Shown here in pieces: positions 8,527-17,610 of a DNA stretch of 33,111 nt. The DNA is from Undibacterium sp. Its GTDB lineage: Bacteria > Pseudomonadota > Gammaproteobacteria > Burkholderiales > Burkholderiaceae_D. The notes under the pieces were generated by a model. That model searched no databases, was not told where the DNA came from, and worked only from the letters and a program-made list of their open reading frames with translations. The stretch covers positions 1 through 33,111 of the forward strand of contig JANYFV010000288.1 in the NCBI GenBank assembly GCA_025359635.1. Reading direction: 5' to 3'. A program made the position numbers and the translations under genes. The stretch's first letter is position 1. Every line of letters starts with the position of its first letter.

Positions 8527-9036
8527 ATGGAAACATCCTCACCTCCTCCTTTTCGAATCAATATCAAGCGCGGCAAAAAACTTTTTGCGGCAAGTGGCGT
8601 CGCTTCTTTTTTAGCCGGCAACGATAAAATATCTCCGTTACTTCCAACGATTAGACGAAATGCATCATTGCAAAAAGAATGCGGGAATATCCTACCCGCG
8701 ATATTTGACAGTTGCGAGGTTTTGCAACTAGCAGACGAGCAATTAACGCTTTCCACCCCGAATGCCGCATTAGCAAGTAAGCTAAAGCAACAATTGCCTA
8801 AATTGCAATCTCAATTGCAGCAGCGGGGATGGCAGATTAACGCAATACGGATTAAAGTACAAGTCAAGAAAACGGTGGAAAAACCCATAACGGTAAAGCA
8901 ACTGGTGCTATCGGATCCCGCTGTCCGCGCTTTTGGCGAACTAGAAAACGCACTTGAGGACACACCCCAGAATGATGCTTTGAGGGCGGCGTTGCATAGA
9001 CTGGTGAAGCGACATCTACAAAACACTGGCGAATAA
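8527..9036 (+). CDS. DUF721/DciA-like protein
   Basis: This is a 169-residue protein (172 if the GTG at 8518 is used). The central region (about 45-110) matches the DUF721 fold: a helical start, then ILPAIFDSCEVLQLADEQLTLSTPNAALASKLKQQLP, the characteristic short KH-like strand-helix pattern. DUF721 members include DciA, which loads the replicative helicase DnaB in bacteria lacking DnaC or DnaI. No strong ribosome binding site decides the start. It is divergent from the M23 gene and converges on lpxC with only 20 nt between stops. Family membership is likely; the helicase-loading role is from the family and was not seen here. Confidence 0.75.
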   Translation: METSSPPPFRINIKRGKKLFAASGVASFLAGNDKISPLLPTIRRNASLQKECGNILPAIFDSCEVLQLADEQLTLSTPNAALASKLKQQLPKLQSQLQQRGWQINAIRIKVQVKKTVEKPITVKQLVLSDPAVRAFGELENALEDTPQNDALRAALHRLVKRHLQNTGE

Positions 9037-9056
9037 AACGCTCAGCGATTACGTCT

Positions 9057-9992
9057 TTAAGACAATACCCATTCCCTTTGTTCTTGTTCAGAATAAGAAC
9101 TTGGTGCGGAAGCGGCTTCAGAAAAAGTAACTATTTCATAAGCGTCTGGTTGTGCCAACAAGGCTCGTAATAACTGATTGTTCAAGCCATGACCAGATTT
9201 ATGAGCACTATAACTGGCCAGCAAAGGATGTCCAATCAGATATAAATCGCCTATGGCATCGAGTATTTTGTGCCGGACGAACTCATCATCAAAGCGCAAT
9301 CCGTCGGCATTTAGAATCCGGTATTCATCCATGACGATGGCATTTTCCATAGAACCACCACGCGCCAGGCCTATGCCTCTCAACATTTCCACATCCTGCA
9401 TAAAACCAAAAGTGCGCGCTCGCGCAACATCTTTGACATAGGATATTTTGGCGAAATCCACTTCGGCGGTCTGGGTAGTTCCATCTACCGCAGGGTGATT
9501 AAATTCAATGAAAAAATGCAGCTTAAATCCATCAAATGGCTCCAGTCGCGCCCATTTTTCCGTTTTACCAGTTCCTTCGCGGATCTCGACCGGTTTTATG
9601 ACTTTAATGAATTTCTTGGCAGCTTGTTGTTCTTGCATTCCGGCTTGCTGCAATAAATACACGAACGAGGAAGCCGATCCATCCATGATAGGGATTTCTT
9701 CCGCGCTGACATCAATATACAAATTATCAATTCCCAAACCCGCACAAGCCGACAATAAATGCTCGACCGTAGAGACTTTCTGACCCTCGGCAATCAAGGT
9801 CGATGCCATGCGCGTGTCGCCAACATTCGTCGCCTGAGCGTGAAAAACAACGGGTGGGGTCAAGTCAGTTCGGGTGAAGATGATTCCAGTATCGATAGGT
9901 GCCGGGCGCAAGACCAGATCAACTTTAGTTCCGGAATGGACACCGACGCCGACTGTCTTGACTTGCTGTTTGATTGTTCTTTGTTTTAACAT
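9057..9992 (-). CDS. lpxC: UDP-3-O-acyl-N-acetylglucosamine deacetylase
   Basis: LpxC is the zinc-dependent committed step of lipid A synthesis, removing the acetyl group from UDP-3-O-acyl-GlcNAc in the cytoplasm. The 311-residue length is typical. Zinc ligands are visible as H78 (STVEHLLSA), H241 and D245 (HKILDAIGD), and the catalytic H268 is in KSGHGLNN. The start MLKQRTIK is the family's usual N-terminus. A perfect TATAAT lies only 6 nt before the ATG with no Shine-Dalgarno, so the transcript may be nearly leaderless. Its place next to ftsZ and secA is the standard proteobacterial order, here interrupted by a peroxiredoxin gene. Confidence 0.98.
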   Translation of the reverse strand: MLKQRTIKQQVKTVGVGVHSGTKVDLVLRPAPIDTGIIFTRTDLTPPVVFHAQATNVGDTRMASTLIAEGQKVSTVEHLLSACAGLGIDNLYIDVSAEEIPIMDGSASSFVYLLQQAGMQEQQAAKKFIKVIKPVEIREGTGKTEKWARLEPFDGFKLHFFIEFNHPAVDGTTQTAEVDFAKISYVKDVARARTFGFMQDVEMLRGIGLARGGSMENAIVMDEYRILNADGLRFDDEFVRHKILDAIGDLYLIGHPLLASYSAHKSGHGLNNQLLRALLAQPDAYEIVTFSEAASAPSSYSEQEQREWVLS

Positions 9993-9998
9993 CCGACT

Positions 9999-10004
9999 AT
10001 TATA
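9999..10004 (-). promoter_or_regulatory. -10 box of lpxC promoter
   Basis: TATAAT (minus strand) ends 6 nt before the lpxC ATG, so transcription would begin at or next to the start codon. No clear -35 box was seen at 16-18 nt. Confidence 0.5.
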
Positions 10005-10042
10005 GCTGTTTCGAGATGCTTCGCTTTCGCGACCGTTTCAAG

Positions 10043-10082
10043 AAAAAACCGGTGCGACATTTGCTGTCCACACCGGCTTTTT
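10043..10082 (-). terminator. Terminator between peroxiredoxin gene and lpxC
   Basis: On the minus strand the stem CCGGTG...CACCGG, with a small inner GAC...GTC stem, is followed by six T. The plus strand also has a CTTTTT tail. It separates lpxC from the peroxiredoxin transcript. Confidence 0.85.
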
Positions 10083-10100
10083 AAGAACTTGCATGAAATC

Positions 10101-10607
10101 TTACGCCAACTGCCCCAGCATCGTTTCTGCATTCGACACTTCAAAAGCGCCACCTTGCTCAACGTTTAATTGCTTGATCGTACCATCTACCACCAGCATA
10201 GAATAACGTTGTGAGCGTGTGCCCATACCAAATTTACTGAAATCGGCATCGAGGCCTAGGGCTTTACTGAATGCCGCATTGCCATCTGCCATCATGCGCA
10301 CGATACCTGTTGATTTCTGATCACGGCCCCATGCACCCATCACAAACGCGTCATTCACTGAGATGCACCAGATTTCATCGACGCCTTTTGCTTTTAATGC
10401 AGACGCGTTTGCCACATATCCAGGAACATGCTTCGCGGAACATGTAGGCGTGTATGCACCAGGCAATCCGAAAATGGCAATTGTTTTGCCCTTAGTCAAA
10501 TCCGCTACATTGAAGGTATTCGGGCCGAGAGAACAGCCCTCCGCTTCAACTTCGACAAATTCAGCTAGGCTGCCTTCAGGTAATTTTTCACCGATCTTGA
10601 TTGTCAT
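10101..10607 (-). CDS. Peroxiredoxin, Prx5 type
   Basis: This is a 168-residue thiol peroxidase reducing hydrogen peroxide and organic peroxides. The peroxidatic cysteine lies in the Prx5 motif GAYTPTCSAKHVPG. Other family marks are DEIWCISVNDAFVMGAW and the Arg in TRSQRYS. There is no glutaredoxin domain fused at the C-terminus, unlike some bacterial Prx5 proteins, so a separate reductant such as glutathione/glutaredoxin is expected. The ATG at 10607 is chosen because GGAG lies 6 nt upstream; the track's start at 10619 overlaps that GGAG. The gene stands alone between terminators, inserted between ftsZ and lpxC. Confidence 0.95.
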   Translation of the reverse strand: MTIKIGEKLPEGSLAEFVEVEAEGCSLGPNTFNVADLTKGKTIAIFGLPGAYTPTCSAKHVPGYVANASALKAKGVDEIWCISVNDAFVMGAWGRDQKSTGIVRMMADGNAAFSKALGLDADFSKFGMGTRSQRYSMLVVDGTIKQLNVEQGGAFEVSNAETMLGQLA

Positions 10608-10713
10608 ATTTGGCTCCATAAATAGAAATTATTCACACCGCTCTGTAACGCAATACCGTTCCAGATGCGAGCTGAGCGCAAGTATGCCTGAGTATAGATT
10701 TTCGTGCTGAAAG

Positions 10714-10750
10714 CAAAACACCAGCGTCAAATGGCGCTGGTGTTTTGTTA
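10714..10750 (-). terminator. Terminator after ftsZ, end of the dcw cluster
   Basis: A perfect 13-bp stem (CAAAACACCAGCG with CGCTGGTGTTTTG) encloses an 8-nt loop, about 50 nt after the ftsZ stop. T-rich sequence flanks both sides, so it may work in both directions. Confidence 0.85.
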
Positions 10751-10798
10751 TTTTATGTTTGACTTATTTGGAGTTAAACAAAATTACGAAGAACAAAT

Positions 10799-11995
10799 TT
10801 AGTCAGCCTGTTTGCGTAAAAAGGCAGGGATATCATAAGTTTCCATGCCGTTTTTTTCTAAAGCACGGACCTGATCAGATGCTGATTCACGACGCCAAAC
10901 TGCCGGCTTACTCAAACCATCAAAACCTGCTGACGCAGACCCCATGCCAGAATTTAAGGCAGGCATCATCGCAGCCGTAGCCATGATAGGTTCATTGTGA
11001 GTACCGGTACGCAGCATCGGCGTTTGCACCAATTGCATATTTTTCTTGCCGCGACCAAGACCAGTAGCCACCACCGTAACGCGAATATCATCACCCATCG
11101 AGTCGTCGTAAGCAATACCCTGCGCAATCGAGGCATCATCAGCAGCAAAGGCACGTACCGCTGCCATGACTTCCTTGATTTCTTTACCTTTTAGATTGCG
11201 ACTCGCCGTGACGTTAACCAAGACACCGCGCGCTCCAGACAAATCGATACCGTCTAGCAGCGGTGAGGCAACCGCCTGTTCAGCAGCGATACGTGCGCGA
11301 TCAACGCCGGAAGCGGTGGCCGTACCCATCATCGCTTTGCCCTGCTCACCCATAATCGTTTTCACGTCATTGAAATCGACATTAATATGACCTGGAACAT
11401 TGATGATTTCAGCGATACCGGCAACTGCATTATTGAGGACATTGTCGGCATGTTGCAGCCACTCTATCATGCTGTCGTCTTCGTAAATCTCTTCCAATTT
11501 TTCATTCAAAATGATGATGAGAGAATCGACATGCTTGGACAAGGCTTCAAGACCTTCGTCAGCGATGTCCATGCACTTTTTACCTTCATAGGAAAAAGGT
11601 TTGGAGACCACCGCAACTGTCAGCGCACCCATTTCTTTTGCAATCTGTGCGACCACCGGTGCAGCGCCCGTGCCGGTTCCGCCACCCATACCGGCAGCGA
11701 TAAAGACCATGTGTGCGCCGCGCAATGCATCTTCGATACGTGCGCGTGATTCTTCGGCCAACTGACGGCCGACTTCAGGTTTCATACCCGCACCTAAACC
11801 GGTTTCACCGATCTGAATGACGTTATGTGCTTTAGATTGTGTCAGCGCTTGCGCATCAGTATTGGCGGCGATGAACTCAACGCCACAAACACCTTTGTTA
11901 ATCATGTGCTGAACCGCATTACCGCCCGCGCCACCGACGCCAACAACCTTGATTACGGTGCCTTGTGTAGCGTTATCGACCATATCGAACTCCAT
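10799..11995 (-). CDS. ftsZ: Cell division GTPase FtsZ
   Basis: FtsZ is the tubulin homologue that polymerises with GTP into the Z ring. The protein is about 398 residues. The N-terminal glycine-rich segment [15 protein letters not shown] and the tubulin signature [10 protein letters not shown] bind GTP, and [11 protein letters not shown] contains the T7 loop residues that complete GTP hydrolysis. A variable linker leads to the conserved end [11 protein letters not shown], the tail that binds FtsA and other partners. Two adjacent ATGs exist; the second (11995) gives the better 7-nt spacing from GGAGG and matches the family start MEFDM. Unlike the genes before it, ftsZ is separated from ftsA by about 130 nt containing a promoter-like TATAAT and a large stem-loop. 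Confidence 0.98.
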   Translation of the reverse strand: MEFDMVDNATQGTVIKVVGVGGAGGNAVQHMINKGVCGVEFIAANTDAQALTQSKAHNVIQIGETGLGAGMKPEVGRQLAEESRARIEDALRGAHMVFIAAGMGGGTGTGAAPVVAQIAKEMGALTVAVVSKPFSYEGKKCMDIADEGLEALSKHVDSLIIILNEKLEEIYEDDSMIEWLQHADNVLNNAVAGIAEIINVPGHINVDFNDVKTIMGEQGKAMMGTATASGVDRARIAAEQAVASPLLDGIDLSGARGVLVNVTASRNLKGKEIKEVMAAVRAFAADDASIAQGIAYDDSMGDDIRVTVVATGLGRGKKNMQLVQTPMLRTGTHNEPIMATAAMMPALNSGMGSASAGFDGLSKPAVWRRESASDQVRALEKNGMETYDIPAFLRKQAD

Positions 11996-12014
11996 CATGC
12001 ATCCTCCAAGTAGG

Positions 12015-12067
12015 CAGTTTTTAGTCGCTAAGCATCACCCGATGTGACGACTAGCGACTAAAAACTG
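12015..12067 (-). promoter_or_regulatory. Large stem-loop in the ftsZ leader
   Basis: Perfect 16-bp arms (CAGTTTTTAGTCGCTA and TAGCGACTAAAAACTG) flank a 21-nt loop that itself can form CATC-GGGT-GATG. It ends about 8 nt before the GGAGG of ftsZ. No T run follows, so it is not a terminator. It may stabilise the message 5' end or control access to the ribosome binding site. Confidence 0.8.
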
Positions 12068-12078
12068 TAGATCTAAAC

Positions 12079-12084
12079 ATTATA
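12079..12084 (-). promoter_or_regulatory. -10 box of an ftsZ promoter
   Basis: TATAAT on the minus strand lies in AT-rich sequence between ftsA and ftsZ. Transcription from it would start about 12 to 15 nt away, just before the 16-bp-arm stem-loop. The -35 region is poor, so the call is moderate. Separate ftsZ promoters are known in other proteobacteria. Confidence 0.5.
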
Positions 12085-12128
12085 AAATAATTACCACATT
12101 TTTATGAGAAAATTTATGCAAATTCCCT

Positions 12129-13361
12129 CTAAAAATTCCCTAAAAACCACTCTTTCATACGTTGCCATACCGCTTTAGCAGAACCTTCCTGATTTGTGAC
12201 GATATGACCGCGCATATACTGCTTCTTCGCTTCCAACAACAACCCTAAAACTGTCGCATATCGCGGACTGCGCACCACGTCCGCTAACTGTCCTGTATAA
12301 GCCGGCATACCAAGTCTGGTCGGCTTTAAAAAAATGTCTTCCGCCATCTCAACCATGCCAGGCATCGTCGATGAACCACCGGTGAGCACGATGCCAGAAG
12401 AAAGTACATCTTCGTAACCAGACTCGCGCACGACCTGATGCACCAGCGCGAATAATTCTTCTACGCGCGGTTCGATCACTGCGGCCAAAGCCTGTCTTGA
12501 TAATGCGCGCGGACCGCGATCACCAAGCCCTGGCACTTCAATGGTATCGGACGGATCGGCCAATACCTGTTTCGCCAATCCGAAACGAATTTTAATTTCT
12601 TCCGCCTCTGAAGTCGGGGTGCGCAAAGCCATGGCAATATCGTTCGTGATTTGATCACCCGCGATCGGTATCACAGCGGTATGTCGGATCGCACCTTCGC
12701 TGAAGACCGCCACGTCGGTAGTGCCGCCGCCAATATCGATCAACACTACGCCCAATTCTTTTTCATCTTTGGTCAATACTGCTTCTGCCGAGGCCATCGG
12801 TTGCAAGATAAGATCAGACACTTCCAGACCACAACGGCGTACGCACTTCACAATATTTTGCACGGCAGACACCGCACCGGTCACGATATGCACTTTGACT
12901 TCCAGGCGAATTCCGCTCATCCCTATCGGTTCGCGCACATCATCCTGACTATCAACAATAAACTCTTGCGGCAAGGTATGCAGCAATTGCTGATCGGTTG
13001 GAATATTCACCGCCTTGGCAGTTTCGATGACACGAGAGACATCGGCCGCAGTGACTTCCTTATCTTTAATCGCGACCATGCCACTGGAATTAAAACTGCG
13101 GATATGGCTACCGGCGATTCCGGTGTAGACGTGCCTGATTTTGCAATCAGCCATTAATTCGGCTTCTTCGAGCGCGCGACGGATCGATTCGACGGTGGCC
13201 TCGATATTCACTACCACACCTTTTTTCAAGCCTTTGGATTCGTGCTGTCCAAGACCGATCACTTCATGCCTGCCATCAGGCATGACTTCAGCGACCACGG
13301 CCACTACTTTTGACGTACCTATATCCAGGCCGACGATCAGATTTTTCGCATCTTTTATCAT
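12129..13361 (-). CDS. ftsA: Cell division protein FtsA
   Basis: FtsA is the actin-like ATPase that anchors FtsZ to the membrane and recruits later division proteins. The 410-residue length is normal. Seen are the phosphate-1 motif LIVGLDIGTSKVVAVVAEV, the SHS2 (1C) subdomain (about 85-165), the phosphate-2 motif VVLIDIGGGTTDVAVF, the adenosine motif VLTGGSSTMPG, and the C-terminal amphipathic membrane-targeting helix ending QRMKEWFLGNF. GGAG lies 4 nt before the ATG, and ftsQ ends 10 nt upstream, so the two are translated together. An approximately 130-nt gap then separates it from ftsZ. Confidence 0.98.
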   Translation of the reverse strand: MIKDAKNLIVGLDIGTSKVVAVVAEVMPDGRHEVIGLGQHESKGLKKGVVVNIEATVESIRRALEEAELMADCKIRHVYTGIAGSHIRSFNSSGMVAIKDKEVTAADVSRVIETAKAVNIPTDQQLLHTLPQEFIVDSQDDVREPIGMSGIRLEVKVHIVTGAVSAVQNIVKCVRRCGLEVSDLILQPMASAEAVLTKDEKELGVVLIDIGGGTTDVAVFSEGAIRHTAVIPIAGDQITNDIAMALRTPTSEAEEIKIRFGLAKQVLADPSDTIEVPGLGDRGPRALSRQALAAVIEPRVEELFALVHQVVRESGYEDVLSSGIVLTGGSSTMPGMVEMAEDIFLKPTRLGMPAYTGQLADVVRSPRYATVLGLLLEAKKQYMRGHIVTNQEGSAKAVWQRMKEWFLGNF

Positions 13362-13371
13362 GTCACTCCAC

Positions 13372-14139
13372 TTACTTTCGTTTGCTCTTCAACCCAAAAT
13401 CACCATGACTGGATTTCAGCGCTAGTCCATTCGGATAGCGCATATCCACACTCTCAATACTGTCTTGCAAGCTCGCTAGTAACTGCGGGTACACCAGCAA
13501 TAACTGTCCCACACGTTTTTTCAAAGTAGTCTCATCCTGTACTCGCCCTAGCTCTACTTTCATTCCATTATTCAGCTTCAAACTCCAGGCATATCGGCTT
13601 GAATAATTAAGCTCTTCTGGCACCAGACTAATCTTGGAAAACCACTCCTTAAAATCGAGAAAGCGTGCCAATACTTCTTTTTCGCTTCCTTCCGGTCCGG
13701 AGAATGCGATCAAATCAGCGTCTTCTTCCGCCTCGGCCAGATTCGCGGTAAACACATCGCCCTTAACCGATATTAATCGACCGTCCTCGCCCCACGTTCC
13801 CAATGCTTGATGTTCTTCCAAAGTCACAATTAGTTTATTTGGCCATGCTCTTTGTACACTGGCTCTATGCACCCAAGACACAGATTCAAAAGCCGACCGC
13901 ACTACATCAAGATTGGTGGTAAAAAAATTACCTCGTATTTTTGGCAAAGCTGAATCTCTAATCGTCAACACATTCACATGCCTAAGAGAGTTCTTCTCGA
14001 CACCTTCTACTTGAATTACTTTCAAGGTAAACATCGGGCGTTGTATTACCCACCATACAAATGACATCGTCAAAGACAGCAGCACTATGCCAAATAAGAC
14101 ATTGGCAGCAGTATTTAACGTTTTGACGTCCTGCCACAT
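13372..14139 (-). CDS. ftsQ: Cell division protein FtsQ
   Basis: FtsQ is the bitopic divisome protein that bridges early and late components and binds FtsB and FtsL. The 255-residue protein has a short cytoplasmic start, one membrane segment (about 13-33), then a POTRA domain (FTLKVIQVEGVEKNSLRH..., about 37-105) and the beta domain (SVSWVHRASVQRAWPNKLIVTLEEH onward), all periplasmic. It starts 3 nt after the ddl stop. The C-terminal end is basic (GLKSKRK). Identity is clear from POTRA layout and position. Confidence 0.96.
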   Translation of the reverse strand: MWQDVKTLNTAANVLFGIVLLSLTMSFVWWVIQRPMFTLKVIQVEGVEKNSLRHVNVLTIRDSALPKIRGNFFTTNLDVVRSAFESVSWVHRASVQRAWPNKLIVTLEEHQALGTWGEDGRLISVKGDVFTANLAEAEEDADLIAFSGPEGSEKEVLARFLDFKEWFSKISLVPEELNYSSRYAWSLKLNNGMKVELGRVQDETTLKKRVGQLLLVYPQLLASLQDSIESVDMRYPNGLALKSSHGDFGLKSKRK

Positions 14140-14142
14140 GGA

Positions 14143-15114
14143 CTAGTCACTTCCTTTTTTTACTTCTGATTTAATTTTTAGCCGTGCAGTTTGCAAGATT
14201 TCCATACACACATCTTCGTAGCTCATGCCAGCTGCACGTGCTGCCATTGGTACCAGAGAATGTGTTGTCATACCAGGCGAAGTATTGATCTCGATTAAGA
14301 AAGGCTGATTGTCCGATGCCCGAAGCAAGACATCGGCCCTGGCCCAACCTTCACAATTGATCGCACGATATGCATCGACACAAATTTTTTGTATGTGTGC
14401 AGTCAGCCCTGCATCTATCGGTGCGGGGCAAAGATATTTTGTATCGTCAGTAAAATATTTATTCTGATAATCGTAATTCCCTTCAGGCGCCACAATCTCG
14501 ATCACCGGTAAAGCATAGGCTTGCGCACCGACACCCAACACCGCCACAGTGAGCTCGCGTCCCTGAATAAATTCTTCGGCTAATACTTCATCATCAAATT
14601 GCGCCGCCAGAGCATACGCCTCATTGATTTCACTGGCTGAATTGACTTTGCTAATTCCGATGGTCGACCCCTCATGCGGCGGCTTCACAATCAAAGGAAA
14701 ACCCAATTCATCGGCCACCTTTTGCAAATCAGAATCAGATGTCAAGGCCGCATAGTTTGGTGTCGGCAAATCGTGGTGCTGCCAGATTTTCTTGGTAAAT
14801 ATTTTATCCATGGCGATAGCTGAAGCCATCACGCCACTACCGGTGTAAGGAATGCCGAGTTGCTCCAAAGCGCCTTGCAGACTGCCATCTTCACCATAGC
14901 GGCCATGTAGGGAAATAAAAACACGATCAAATTTTTCTGCTGCCAACTCGGCCAAGCTACGCTCACCTGTGTCAAAAGCATGCGCATCAACTCCCCAGCT
15001 TTTTAATGCCGCCAAAACTCCACTACCAGACATCAGTGAAATTTCACGTTCAGCCGATCGGCCGCCGAGTAAGACGCCGACCTTGCCCATTTGTTTTATT
15101 TTGTTTTCGCTCAT
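14143..15114 (-). CDS. ddlB: D-alanine--D-alanine ligase
   Basis: Ddl joins two D-Ala with ATP to give the dipeptide that MurF adds to the wall precursor. The 323-residue product has the ATP-grasp layout: an N-terminal [21 protein letters not shown], the [11 protein letters not shown] nucleotide loop, the YDYQNKYF omega-loop region and [15 protein letters not shown] with the metal and phosphate ligands. The ORF track start (15189) runs back into murC; the ATG at 15114, 25 nt after the murC stop and with a purine-rich AGAGAG upstream, agrees with family length (E. coli DdlB is 306). Position between murC and ftsQ identifies it as the DdlB type. Confidence 0.96.
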   Translation of the reverse strand: MSENKIKQMGKVGVLLGGRSAEREISLMSGSGVLAALKSWGVDAHAFDTGERSLAELAAEKFDRVFISLHGRYGEDGSLQGALEQLGIPYTGSGVMASAIAMDKIFTKKIWQHHDLPTPNYAALTSDSDLQKVADELGFPLIVKPPHEGSTIGISKVNSASEINEAYALAAQFDDEVLAEEFIQGRELTVAVLGVGAQAYALPVIEIVAPEGNYDYQNKYFTDDTKYLCPAPIDAGLTAHIQKICVDAYRAINCEGWARADVLLRASDNQPFLIEINTSPGMTTHSLVPMAARAAGMSYEDVCMEILQTARLKIKSEVKKGSD

Positions 15115-15139
15115 GACAATTCTCTCTATGCTCTTTACT

Positions 15140-16525
15140 TTATGCGCCATGCGCCAACTTACCGGGTACTGCACTGATGGAACCTGCACCCATAATAATC
15201 AAGACATCACCGTCTTTCAGCACGTGCAATAAGCTATCCGGCATATCTTTGATTTCTTCAACGAAGACCGGTTCAACTTTTCCCACCACGCGCAATGCCC
15301 TTGCCAGTGCACGCCCATCTGCTGCGACGATAGGCGCTTCGCCCGCCGCATACACTTCAGCAAGCACAACGGCATCTGCGGTCGACATGACCTTGACAAA
15401 ATCTTCAAAGAGATCACGGGTCCGGGTAAATCTATGCGGTTGAAAAGCCAGCACTAATCGTCGTCCGGGATACGCGCCGCGGGCTGCGGCAATGGTCGCC
15501 GCCATTTCGACAGGATGGTGGCCGTAGTCATCGACTAAGGCGAAACTCGCTGCATCGCCCAGAGAAATTTCGCCATAACGGGTGAAGCGACGCCCCACGC
15601 CATTGAATTCACTGAGTGCTTTTTGCGTGGCCGTATCCGCGACACCGACTTCACGCGCAATCGCAATCGCCGCGCAGGCATTTTGCACATTATGCATACC
15701 TGGTTGATTCAAGCTCACCTGCATATCCTCGTACTCATCTTGCACAACAGTGAATTGCATTTTCCCGCCAACTGCCTCGGCATTTACCGCTCTCACTTCG
15801 GCTTCTTCATGGAAGCCGTAGGTGACTACGCGCTTGGAAATCGCCGGCATGATTTCACGGATGTTGGCATCATCGAGACACACTACGGCAACGCCATAAA
15901 ATGGCAAACGCTGCGTGAACTCAACGAAGGCCTGTTTGAGCTTAGAGAAATCGTGATCATAAGTTTCCATATGATCGGCGTCGATATTCGTAATTACTTC
16001 GATCACCGGCAACAAATTCAAAAACGAAGCGTCCGACTCATCCGCTTCAGCGACGATAAAATCGCCACTACCCAATTTGGCATTAGCACCCGCACTATTG
16101 AGCCGGCCGCCGATCACAAATGTCGGATCAAAGCCACCTTCAGCCAAGATGCTGGCGACCAAACTTGTCGTCGTGGTCTTGCCGTGCGTTCCGGCAATCG
16201 CGATACCACTCTTAAGACGCATCAGTTCTGCCAGCATCAAGGCGCGCGGAACGATAGGGATATGTTTTTCTCGCGCCGCAATCACTTCGGGGTTGTCGGC
16301 TTTCACCGCGGTAGAAGTGACGACCGCATCAGCTCCGGCAATATTTTCTGCTGCATGCCCCAACATGACTTTTGCGCCCAAACTGGCCAGGCGTTGCGAC
16401 GCTGCGTTGCTACCGATATCAGAGCCAGAAATGACATAGCCTAAGTTCAACAAAACTTCGGCAATACCGCTCATGCCAGAACCGCCTATGCCAACAAAGT
16501 GCAGGTGTTTTACTTTATGTTTCAT
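15140..16525 (-). CDS. murC: UDP-N-acetylmuramate--L-alanine ligase
   Basis: MurC adds L-Ala to UDP-MurNAc, the first peptide step of the wall precursor, using ATP in the cytoplasm. The 461-residue length is typical. The N-terminal Rossmann part starts with [17 protein letters not shown]; the ATP loop is [10 protein letters not shown]; the central domain has [10 protein letters not shown] and [10 protein letters not shown]; the C-terminal domain has DDYGHHPVE and QPHRFTRT. Its ATG overlaps the murG stop by 4 nt (ATGA), which indicates translational coupling. The antisense 273-aa ORF at 15623 is a shadow. Confidence 0.98.
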   Translation of the reverse strand: MKHKVKHLHFVGIGGSGMSGIAEVLLNLGYVISGSDIGSNAASQRLASLGAKVMLGHAAENIAGADAVVTSTAVKADNPEVIAAREKHIPIVPRALMLAELMRLKSGIAIAGTHGKTTTTSLVASILAEGGFDPTFVIGGRLNSAGANAKLGSGDFIVAEADESDASFLNLLPVIEVITNIDADHMETYDHDFSKLKQAFVEFTQRLPFYGVAVVCLDDANIREIMPAISKRVVTYGFHEEAEVRAVNAEAVGGKMQFTVVQDEYEDMQVSLNQPGMHNVQNACAAIAIAREVGVADTATQKALSEFNGVGRRFTRYGEISLGDAASFALVDDYGHHPVEMAATIAAARGAYPGRRLVLAFQPHRFTRTRDLFEDFVKVMSTADAVVLAEVYAAGEAPIVAADGRALARALRVVGKVEPVFVEEIKDMPDSLLHVLKDGDVLIIMGAGSISAVPGKLAHGA

Positions 16526-17610
16526 ACCAATTCTTCCAAAATAGTTGCGATGGTTTCATTCGCCTCGCGCTTGCCCAAGGCATACGCAATTTGCGCCATC
16601 TCCAGGCACTGCGCTCTATTCATGGCTTGCAATTTCTGCGCCAGTGCACTGGCATTTAATTCCGCCTGAGGCAGGTGAATCCCGGCCGCTTCACTTTCCA
16701 TCCATCGCGCATTCGCGGTTTGATGCGAAGTACTTGATGCGACAAAGGGCACCAAGATACTCGCGACGCCAGCCGCGTTCAACTCAGAGACAGTGATCGC
16801 GCCAGCGCGGCAAATAACCAGATCGGCTTTTTCATATTGCTTAGGCATGTCATCAATAAATTCCAGCACTTCTGCCATCACGCCTTTTTCTGCATAACGC
16901 TGGCGCAAGTTCTCGGCTTGTTGTTTGCCAGATTGATGCGTAACAGTCGGGCGGAGCTCAATAGGAATTAAGGCAAGCGCATCAGGGATAGTATCGTTGA
17001 GCACCTTCGCCCCAAGACTGCCGCCGACCACAAGAATATTCAAGACACCTGTTCTAGCTGCATAGCGAACTTGTGGCGACGCCAGCTGGCAAATATCTGC
17101 ACGTACCGGATTGCCTGTGACGACCATCTTGCGCGAGTCAAACTCAAGCAAAGATGGCAAGCCGAACAGCAGTTTTTTGGCGAAAGGGCTCAACACTTTA
17201 TTCGACAAGAGTAAAGCGGCATCTGCGTTCATCAGCACCACTGGCTTTCCGCGTAGCGCCGCCATCAGTCCGCCAGGCACTGTGACATAACCTCCCATAC
17301 CTAGGACGACATCCGGCTTGCGCTTTCCGACAATTCCAAAGCAGCGAATAAAACTCGTCAGCAATTTAACCGCGCCGGTCAAGCTATGCAGTATACCTTT
17401 GCCACGCAGGCCAGAAAATTCGAGATTGTCCATTTCAATATGGTGCTTGGGAACAATCTGCGCCTCCATGCCTTTAAGCGTACCGAGCCACGACACAGTC
17501 CAACCGCGCGCGCGCATGGTGTCAGCAATGGCGATTCCTGGGAAAATATGCCCGCCGGTGCCGGCCGCCATAATCATCAAAGTCTTGGCATGAGTCGATT
17601 TTGGATTCAT
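16522..17610 (-). CDS. murG: Lipid II synthase MurG (GlcNAc transferase), HEQN variant
   Basis: MurG transfers GlcNAc from UDP-GlcNAc to lipid I at the inner face of the membrane, making lipid II. The 362-residue GT28 protein shows the N-terminal loop [12 protein letters not shown], loop 2 [12 protein letters not shown], and the C-terminal sugar-nucleotide site [15 protein letters not shown] followed by HQTANA. The start at 17610 overlaps the ftsW stop by 4 nt (ATGA) and fits the family; the track start at 17679 is too early. Where most MurG proteins read HEQN-xxxG-xxN, this one reads [12 protein letters not shown] (residues 126-137), losing His, Glu and Gln. The family assignment is otherwise solid. 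Confidence 0.97.
   Translation of the reverse strand: MNPKSTHAKTLMIMAAGTGGHIFPGIAIADTMRARGWTVSWLGTLKGMEAQIVPKHHIEMDNLEFSGLRGKGILHSLTGAVKLLTSFIRCFGIVGKRKPDVVLGMGGYVTVPGGLMAALRGKPVVLMNADAALLLSNKVLSPFAKKLLFGLPSLLEFDSRKMVVTGNPVRADICQLASPQVRYAARTGVLNILVVGGSLGAKVLNDTIPDALALIPIELRPTVTHQSGKQQAENLRQRYAEKGVMAEVLEFIDDMPKQYEKADLVICRAGAITVSELNAAGVASILVPFVASSTSHQTANARWMESEAAGIHLPQAELNASALAQKLQAMNRAQCLEMAQIAYALGKREANETIATILEELV

Noticed and set aside
12651-13157. 168-aa plus-strand ORF opposite ftsA
   Set aside because: Antisense to conserved ftsA; shadow frame.
15623-16444. 273-aa plus-strand ORF opposite murC
   Set aside because: It lies fully antisense to murC, whose motifs are intact; composition (His/Arg-rich) and lack of recognisable domains mark it as a shadow frame.
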